Part shown: positions 6,620 to 10,475 of the stretch, piece after piece
Layout: the number at the start of each line of letters is the position of its first letter
Numbering within the stretch: the first letter of the stretch is position 1
Source of the DNA: an uncultured Clostridia bacterium
GTDB taxonomy: Bacteria; Bacillota; Clostridia; Christensenellales; Aristaeellaceae
DNA: 10,475 nt
Assembly: GCA_904420265.1 (NCBI GenBank)
Contig: CAJFUU010000271.1
Coordinates: 1-10,475 of the forward strand
Reading direction: 5' to 3'
The notes under the pieces: generated by a model
Databases searched by the model: none
The model's input: only the letters and a program-made list of their open reading frames with translations
Told to the model about the DNA's origin: nothing
Program-made: the position numbers and the translations under genes

Positions 6620-7107
6620 ACATTCGCATTGCGGGCCTGGTCAACGATTCCATCGTGGATGGGCCGGGGTTTCGCTTCGCCGTTTTCACGCAGGGGTGCC
6701 CGCATGACTGCCCCGGTTGCCACAACCCGCAGACGCACGACTTTGCCGGCGGACAGGATGCCGACACCGACGACATCATCGCCCAATTTCGCAAAAACCC
6801 CTTGCTGGACGGCATCACGCTCACCGGCGGCGATCCCTTCTGCCAGCCGGAGCCCTGCGCCGCGCTGGCCCGCGCCGCGCATGAAAGCGGCCTGAACGTG
6901 TGGGCCTATACGGGCTATCTTTACGAAGAAGTGCTGGCCGATCCGGCCATGCGCGCGCTGCTGGAGGAAGTGGACGTGCTCATCGACGGGCCTTTCCTGT
7001 TGGCCGAGCGCACGCTCTCGCTGCGCTTCCGCGGTTCCAAAAATCAGCGCGCCATCGACGTGCCCGCCTCGCTGCAAAGCGGAACCGTTGTTGAAAGGGA
7101 AATCTGA
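6616..7107 (+). CDS. nrdG: Anaerobic ribonucleotide reductase activating protein (radical SAM)
   Basis: This 163-residue protein matches NrdG, the radical-SAM activase that installs the glycyl radical on the class III ribonucleotide reductase NrdD under anaerobic conditions. The 4Fe-4S motif is C28-x3-C32-x2-C35 in GCPHDCPGCHNPQTHDF, preceded by the family sequence IVDGPGFRFAVFTQGC (13-28). TGGDPF (70-75) is the SAM-binding element and DVLIDGPF lies near the C-terminus. The start overlaps the previous stop by 4 bp, and GGGAGG is about 7 nt upstream. It ends the operon, followed by a strong terminator. The odd point is that nrdD, normally adjacent, is absent from the window. A related glycyl-radical activase for another enzyme is possible but less likely, because the length and motifs fit NrdG. 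Confidence 0.93.
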   Translation: MNIRIAGLVNDSIVDGPGFRFAVFTQGCPHDCPGCHNPQTHDFAGGQDADTDDIIAQFRKNPLLDGITLTGGDPFCQPEPCAALARAAHESGLNVWAYTGYLYEEVLADPAMRALLEEVDVLIDGPFLLAERTLSLRFRGSKNQRAIDVPASLQSGTVVEREI

Positions 7108-7116
7108 ACATAAACT

Positions 7117-7155
7117 GCGCCGTCCTCCGTGTTGTTTCGGAGGGCGGCGTTTTTT
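7117..7155 (+). terminator. Rho-independent terminator of the rpiR-baiN-nrdG operon
   Basis: CGCCGTCCTCCG (7118-7129) pairs with CGGAGGGCGGCG (7138-7149), a 12-bp stem with one G-U pair and an 8-nt loop, followed by TTTTTT (7150-7155). Read on the minus strand the T-run is weak, so it may serve the convergent small gene only poorly. Confidence 0.95.
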
Positions 7156-7163
7156 CACGCTTT

Positions 7164-7517
7164 TCAGATGATTTTGACGAGGTTGTAGACCTGATAAGGC
7201 AGACAGAAAAACATCATCAGGCCGATGCAAAGGACCGTGAGCGGCCACAGGGCGGCGGCCAGGACCTTGAAGCGCAGGGATTTTGCGGCGATATAGCGCG
7301 TAAAGAGGATGACCGCGCCGGCGACAGCGCTGAAACTGAGTCCGGCAAACAGGCCCGAGGCCGCGGGCGAGAGAGGCGTGATGGTGAGGTTCATGCTTTC
7401 CACTGTCTGCAAAGTCTCTTCCTGACCGACATAGCCGACACAGGCATAGATGACGAACGCGCTCACAAATACCGCCAGCGTCGCCGCCAGAAACTCAATG
7501 CGCTTTTGCCTGTTCAT
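7164..7517 (-). CDS. Small three-helix membrane protein, function unknown
   Basis: I do not recognise this family. The 117-residue product starts with a basic tail (MNRQKR) and has three hydrophobic segments, about residues 9-30, 53-76 and 84-106. A polar outer loop (GQEETLQTVESMN, 31-43) and a basic inner loop (RYIAAKSLRFK, 74-84) predict N-in, C-out topology. ATG 7517 is preferred over the in-frame ATG at 7544: AGGGG stands about 7 nt upstream, and 7544 lies too close to the transcription start. It has its own near-consensus promoter between the symporter stop and this start, so it can be made apart from the symporter. It could be an accessory subunit or an unrelated membrane protein. The symporter family normally needs no partner. 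Confidence 0.72.
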   Translation of the reverse strand: MNRQKRIEFLAATLAVFVSAFVIYACVGYVGQEETLQTVESMNLTITPLSPAASGLFAGLSFSAVAGAVILFTRYIAAKSLRFKVLAAALWPLTVLCIGLMMFFCLPYQVYNLVKII

Positions 7518-7559
7518 GCGTCTTCCCCTCTTCCTTGTGCGCATATGTATGGCGCATTC

Positions 7560-7588
7560 ATCATATCACGCGGGGGGGTAACTGTCAA
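7560..7588 (-). promoter_or_regulatory. Sigma-A promoter of the small membrane protein gene
   Basis: On the minus strand TTGACA (7588-7583), a 17-nt spacer and TATGAT (7565-7560) give 11 of 12 consensus bases. The -35 box overlaps the symporter stop codon (7587-7585). A run of Cs in the spacer faces GGGGG just upstream (7594-7590) and could form a hairpin across the -35. Confidence 0.85.
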
Positions 7589-9123
7589 TCCCCCAGCGAG
7601 CGCTTTGCCGGCACGGTCACCTTGGCCTCGTAGCAGGCGAAGGCGCCATCGGTCAATTCCCGCTCCGGCCTCGGGGTAACGAGGCTTACCAGCGGCACCA
7701 GCACAAGGCCGGCCACCATGGCGAAGGCCCCGCAGTTGATGGGCGACTGCAAAAGCGCGGGAAAAACGGACGGGCAGAGCAGGTTCAGCGTCATCACGCC
7801 CGCGCCGAAGAAAAAGCTTGTCCATACCGCCGCGCGCGTGGTGCGCTTCCAGTAAAGCCCGTAGAGGAACGGCGCCAGAAACGCGCCCGCCAGCGCGCCC
7901 CAGGATACGCCCATGAGCTGGGCGATGAAAGTGATGTTGCTGGTATGCTGCACGATGGCGATGACCACGGAAATGGCGATGAACACCACAATCAGGCCGC
8001 GCATGGTGCGCACCTGCTTTTTTTCATCCATGTCCTTAATGACGTTGTCCTTGAGAAGGTCCAGCGTCAGCGTGGAGCTGGAGGCCATCACCAGGCTGGA
8101 GAGCGTAGACATGGACGCCGAAAGCACGAGAATGACGACAATGCCGATGAGTAGCGGGGAAAGGTTTTCCAGCATCGCCGGAATAATAACGTCGTAACCG
8201 TCGGCAGCCACGTCCACTCGGTTTCCATAGAGGCGTCCGAAGCCGCCCAGGAAATAGCATCCGCCCGCCACCACCACGGCAAACAGCGTGGAGATGACCG
8301 CACCCTTGTGAATGGCCTTTTCCGAGCGGATGGCGTAAAACTTCTGCACCATCTGCGGCAGTCCCCAGGTGCCCAGCGAAGTGAGGATAACCACGCCGAG
8401 CAGTTCCAGCGGCTTGGGGCCGAAAAAGGAAGTAAACGCGCCCGGCGTGGTGGTTACCGAGGCATCCTCCACGCGCGCCAGCGCATCCATCGCCGCCATA
8501 AAGCCGCCGTTTTCATTGAGCACCGCCAGCACCACCACCACGATGCCGCCCAGCATGATAATGCCCTGAATGAAATCGTTGATGGCCGTGGCCATGTACC
8601 CTCCGGCAACCACATATACGCAGGTGAGCGCGGCCATGAGGATGATGCACACCGTGTAGTCAATATTGAAGGCCATGCCAAACAGGCGGGAAAGGCCGTT
8701 GTAGAGCGAAGCCGTGTAGGGAATCAGAAAAATGAAGACGATTACCGAAGCGCCGATCTTCAGTCCCTTGGAGCCAAAGCGCTTGCCGAAAAATTCCGGC
8801 ATGGTGGCGCTGTCCAGATGCTGGCTCATCAGCCTTGTGCGCCGCCCCAACACCACCCAGGCAAGCAGAGAGCCCAAAAAGGCGTTGCCCAGGCCAATCC
8901 ATGTGGAGGCCACGCCAAAGCGCCAGCCGAACTGGCCCGCGTAGCCGACGAAGATCACCGCGGAAAAGTAGGACGTGCCGTAGGCAAAGGCCGTCAGCCA
9001 TGCGCCCACCGAGCGCCCGCCCAACACAAAGCCGTTTACGTCGGTTGCGTGTCGCCGGCAGCGGATGCCCACCGCCAGCATAATCGCAAAAAACACCACC
9101 AACAGCGCCAGTTTGATCGCCAT
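7585..9123 (-). CDS. Sodium:solute symporter (SSS family), T-box controlled
   Basis: This 512-residue polytopic membrane protein has the length and motifs of the sodium:solute symporter family (PutP, PanF, SGLT type). About 13 helices are expected. GGRSVGAWLTAFAYGTSYFS (35-54) forms the first transport helices, and the SSS signature GGYMATAINDFIQGIIMLGG lies at 174-193. The sodium site of helix 8 is seen in SASMSTLSS (335-343), where S339 and T340 correspond to the PutP Ser-Thr pair. The short hydrophilic C-terminal tail (about 483-512) is cytoplasmic. AAAGGAGG (9138-9131) sits 7 nt before ATG 9123. The gene follows a full T-box leader, so it is induced when a given tRNA is uncharged. That makes it very likely an amino-acid importer; my reading of the leader favours tyrosine. 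Protein sequence alone would not give this substrate. Confidence 0.93.
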   Translation of the reverse strand: MAIKLALLVVFFAIMLAVGIRCRRHATDVNGFVLGGRSVGAWLTAFAYGTSYFSAVIFVGYAGQFGWRFGVASTWIGLGNAFLGSLLAWVVLGRRTRLMSQHLDSATMPEFFGKRFGSKGLKIGASVIVFIFLIPYTASLYNGLSRLFGMAFNIDYTVCIILMAALTCVYVVAGGYMATAINDFIQGIIMLGGIVVVVLAVLNENGGFMAAMDALARVEDASVTTTPGAFTSFFGPKPLELLGVVILTSLGTWGLPQMVQKFYAIRSEKAIHKGAVISTLFAVVVAGGCYFLGGFGRLYGNRVDVAADGYDVIIPAMLENLSPLLIGIVVILVLSASMSTLSSLVMASSSTLTLDLLKDNVIKDMDEKKQVRTMRGLIVVFIAISVVIAIVQHTSNITFIAQLMGVSWGALAGAFLAPFLYGLYWKRTTRAAVWTSFFFGAGVMTLNLLCPSVFPALLQSPINCGAFAMVAGLVLVPLVSLVTPRPERELTDGAFACYEAKVTVPAKRSLGD

Positions 9124-9130
9124 GCGATCT

Positions 9131-9138
9131 CCTCCTTT
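9131..9138 (-). promoter_or_regulatory. Ribosome binding site of the symporter gene
   Basis: AAAGGAGG is an almost full anti-16S match, 7 nt before the start codon. It lies past the T-box terminator, so it is transcribed only on read-through. Confidence 0.85.
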
Positions 9139-9150
9139 GTGGCGGAGGCA

Positions 9151-9426
9151 TGCAAAAAGCCCGTCCTCCGCAAATCAAATTACTGAGGACGGGCCAAAAC
9201 CCGCGGTACCACCTCAATTCGACGCCGCCTCACGGCATGCGCCCTCGTCGGGTACAAGCATACCCTATCGCGTTCACGGGCGAACCCGTCGCAGCCTACT
9301 TGGGAAAATCCCCTTTCGGTGCGCCGCTCTCGGAATGTATCCCGCGCCTGGCCGCCTGCCGCCTCGCACCACCCGGCGGTTCTCTTTAGGCCGCGCCATG
9401 CCGTACTTGTTTCCGGTCGTCGCGTT
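9151..9426 (-). promoter_or_regulatory. T-box riboswitch, predicted tyrosine (UAC) specifier
   Basis: The T-box itself is AGGTGGTACCGCGG (9214-9201), close to the family consensus. Stem I elements lie upstream. CGGAA (9415-9411) pairs with TTCCG (9335-9331) to close the specifier loop. AGTA (9407-9404) is the loop E strand. AGAGA (9385-9381) and a GGGTGGTGCGA distal loop (9374-9364) follow. The 3' side of the specifier loop reads GGGATACA, giving UAC (9339-9337) as the most likely codon, followed by the usual A. The UGGU bulge predicts a discriminator A, which fits tRNA-Tyr and argues against Asp (GAU). Middle hairpins include ACGGG-TTCG-CCCGT and GGGTA-TGCTTG-TACCC. Uncharged tRNA should stabilise the antiterminator and turn on the symporter. 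Class confidence is high and codon confidence moderate. Confidence 0.94.
9154..9194 (-). terminator. Conditional terminator of the T-box leader
   Basis: On the minus strand GAGGACGGGC would follow GCCCGTCCTC: the arms are 9194-9185 and 9168-9159, a perfect 10-bp stem with a 16-nt loop, then TTTTT (9158-9154). It stands just downstream of the T-box sequence, as required for the antiterminator/terminator switch. Confidence 0.93.
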
Positions 9427-9432
9427 TTTCAC

Positions 9433-9461
9433 AGAATACCACGCATTGCCCTGCCTGTCAA
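9433..9461 (-). promoter_or_regulatory. Sigma-A promoter of the T-box leader
   Basis: On the minus strand TTGACA (9461-9456), a 17-nt spacer and TATTCT (9438-9433). The start expected near 9426 places the whole stem I inside the transcript. Confidence 0.87.
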
Positions 9462-9755
9462 GGGGCGACGAAAAATTTTGGCGGAATCTTCCGTAACGCC
9501 GCCACGCATTTTGGACAAAAACGAAAAAGGTCTTCCTCCCCTCTTCGCATTTCCCGGATAAGGCCGCGGCAGCGGCCTGCGTTTTCCTTCCGCCCCTCGC
9601 GTCAGCGCGTAGCCGCCGGGCAGGCGGAATGCAAGATCCGTGTTGGCGCTCCGCATTGCCGGCACGCCCGCTCTTTGCAGCGCTTCGTACCCCCGAGCAC
9701 GCATTTGTGTCTTCCGGCTGCCCCGGGGCTGTTTTGCAATTGTCCTCGCGCGCAG
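9462..9755. other. Intergenic stretch, no gene
   Basis: I see no convincing gene. A perfect hairpin GGCCGC-GGCA-GCGGCC (9562-9577) is followed by TGCGTTTTCC, like a weak plus-strand terminator, but no plus-strand gene leads into it. CCGCC/GGCGG near 9612-9627 is another small hairpin. Confidence 0.5.
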
Positions 9756-10290
9756 CTTATCAAGAAAGACTTTTTGACAAACTGGCGGACAGGGCATCTT
9801 CCCCGCCGGGCGCCGCGTCTCAAAATTTCAATTTGAGCCCTGGCCGTTTTTCCCTTGCCGAAACCGCAAAATCCGCAGGATTCTGCGCCTCCGGCTACTT
9901 CTGCCGGTTTCCAGGCCGGAAACTACAAGAAAGTATTTTTGCTCCGGCAGAATTTCCCGAGGCAAAAAACGCCCCTGGGTACATGCCGCCGGATCAGCTT
10001 GTCAAAAAACCTCCGGGAAGGAAGGGTCGCGCAGCGCTCCTGTGTCTGCAGACGCAGGAAAGCAGTAAAAAAAGGTCATTATCGGAAATATAACCCCGAA
10101 AACGGCGCTTCACATGGCGAAAAGGCCGGCAATTTCGCAAAGGGCAGAAGCCCTTCCGCCAGGCAGCGCTTTTCAAAAAAAGTGTTTCCCAACTTTTTGG
10201 CAGCCTGAAACGGCGTACATGCCGCCGGGTACGATCAAAGCGCCAAAGGGCTTCTCCCACTCATGCTCTTTTTTGGGGTTGACAGGCTGC
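9756..10290 (+). repeat. Dispersed structured intergenic repeat, copy C (longest, most diverged)
   Basis: This copy starts with TTATCAAGAAAGACTTTTTG and ACAA, a decayed form of the opening hairpin. It then follows copies A and B through CATCTTCCCCGCC, ATTTCAATTTGA, TTTTTGCTC, TTTCCCGAGGCAAAA and GGTACATGCCGCCGG. Similarity resumes near the right end: GCCGCCGGGTACGATCAAAG, then GGTTGACAGGC (10277-10287). The middle, about 9993-10214, has no counterpart in A or B and is bracketed by GTACATGCCGCCGG at 9979-9992 and 10215-10228. Inside it an inverted CTTGTCAAAAAACC (9998-10011) resembles an element end. Other hairpins include GTTTCC-AGGCC-GGAAAC. No coding reading is convincing. Confidence 0.58.
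10038..10059. repeat. 22-bp near-perfect palindrome
   Basis: Its core GTCTGCAGAC (10043-10052) is a perfect palindrome, flanked by TCCTG and CAGGA with one mismatched pair between. It lies inside the extra middle part of repeat copy C. Confidence 0.65.
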
Positions 10291-10299
10291 GCGCCGCCT

Positions 10300-10475
10300 T
10301 TCAATTGCAAAAGCGACGCCTCCCAGGCCGGTGCTTGAACAGGCCTTTTCGGCCGTCTGCCCCGGCCACGCCCAGCGCGGAGGCCCGGCCGCTTTTTCGT
10401 TAAATGACCAGCACGCCCCGCTTAAGCTCCCACGGAAATCAATTTTGAGAGAGCACCCGAAGGATCATATTCGGA
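10300..10475. other. Window end, no supported gene
   Basis: The stretch is GC-rich with GGCC hairpins, such as AGGCC-TTTTC-GGCC near 10344 and a loose CGGCC/GGCCG pair before CTTTTT (10391-10396), which could end a plus-strand transcript. On the minus strand a 17-codon frame (EYDPSGALSKLISVGA, stop at 10424-10422) enters from the right edge. It could be the tail of a real gene but is too short to call. Confidence 0.35.

Noticed and set aside
6025..7248. 407-codon open frame on the minus strand
   Set aside because: Crosses the BaiN-family and nrdG genes and their terminator in antisense; no recognisable domain.
8308..9186. 292-codon open frame on the plus strand
   Set aside because: Antisense to the symporter and running into the T-box terminator; His- and Gln-rich low-quality translation.
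9562..9590. GGCCGC-GGCA-GCGGCC hairpin as a gene terminator
   Set aside because: No plus-strand gene precedes it, and the following T-run is short and interrupted.

Overview
This window reads like a chromosomal piece of an anaerobic, Gram-positive-type bacterium, probably Clostridia or a related Firmicute, with fairly GC-rich DNA. The signs are AGGAGG-type ribosome binding sites, several near-consensus sigma-A promoters, a T-box riboswitch, an oxygen-sensitive anaerobic ribonucleotide reductase activase (NrdG) and a BaiN-type flavoprotein. I see no tRNA, rRNA, transposase, phage gene or CRISPR array.

Layout. (1) 1-2103, plus strand: the 3' end of an FGGY carbohydrate kinase, a creatininase-family metal hydrolase and a DeoR/GlpR-type repressor with its own promoter. 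This looks like one end of a sugar or polyol catabolic locus. (2) 2104-2770: an intergenic stretch with repeat copy A. (3) 2818-3390, minus strand: mntP, a manganese exporter, with a strong promoter and a terminator. (4) 3455-4420: a long intergenic stretch with repeat copy B. (5) 4498-7107, plus strand: a tight operon of an RpiR/SIS regulator, a BaiN-family flavoprotein and nrdG, ending in a strong terminator. (6) 7164-9123, minus strand: a small three-helix membrane protein with its own promoter, downstream of a sodium:solute symporter gene. The symporter is preceded by a complete T-box leader and promoter (9151-9461). (7) 9462-10475: about 1 kb without a convincing gene, holding repeat copy C.

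How the parts fit. The kinase, hydrolase and DeoR genes suggest phosphorylation and ring or amide hydrolysis of a cyclic polyol or sugar derivative, with a sugar-phosphate-sensing repressor. The RpiR operon pairs a phosphosugar-type sensor with two redox enzymes. The T-box ties symporter expression to uncharged tRNA. The most likely specifier codon is UAC, and the UGGU bulge predicts a discriminator base A, so the transporter probably imports tyrosine or a related compound.

The least explained signal is a family of diverged, same-orientation, hairpin-rich intergenic repeats (about 2321-2665, 3553-3855 and 9756-10290). Each starts with a GTCAAAAA/TTTTTGAC-type hairpin and ends with a (T)TTGAC(A)-type motif. 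A and B share a 43-nt block (41 identities) centred on a perfect 9-bp hairpin. They look like a MITE-like or structured-RNA element rather than coding DNA.
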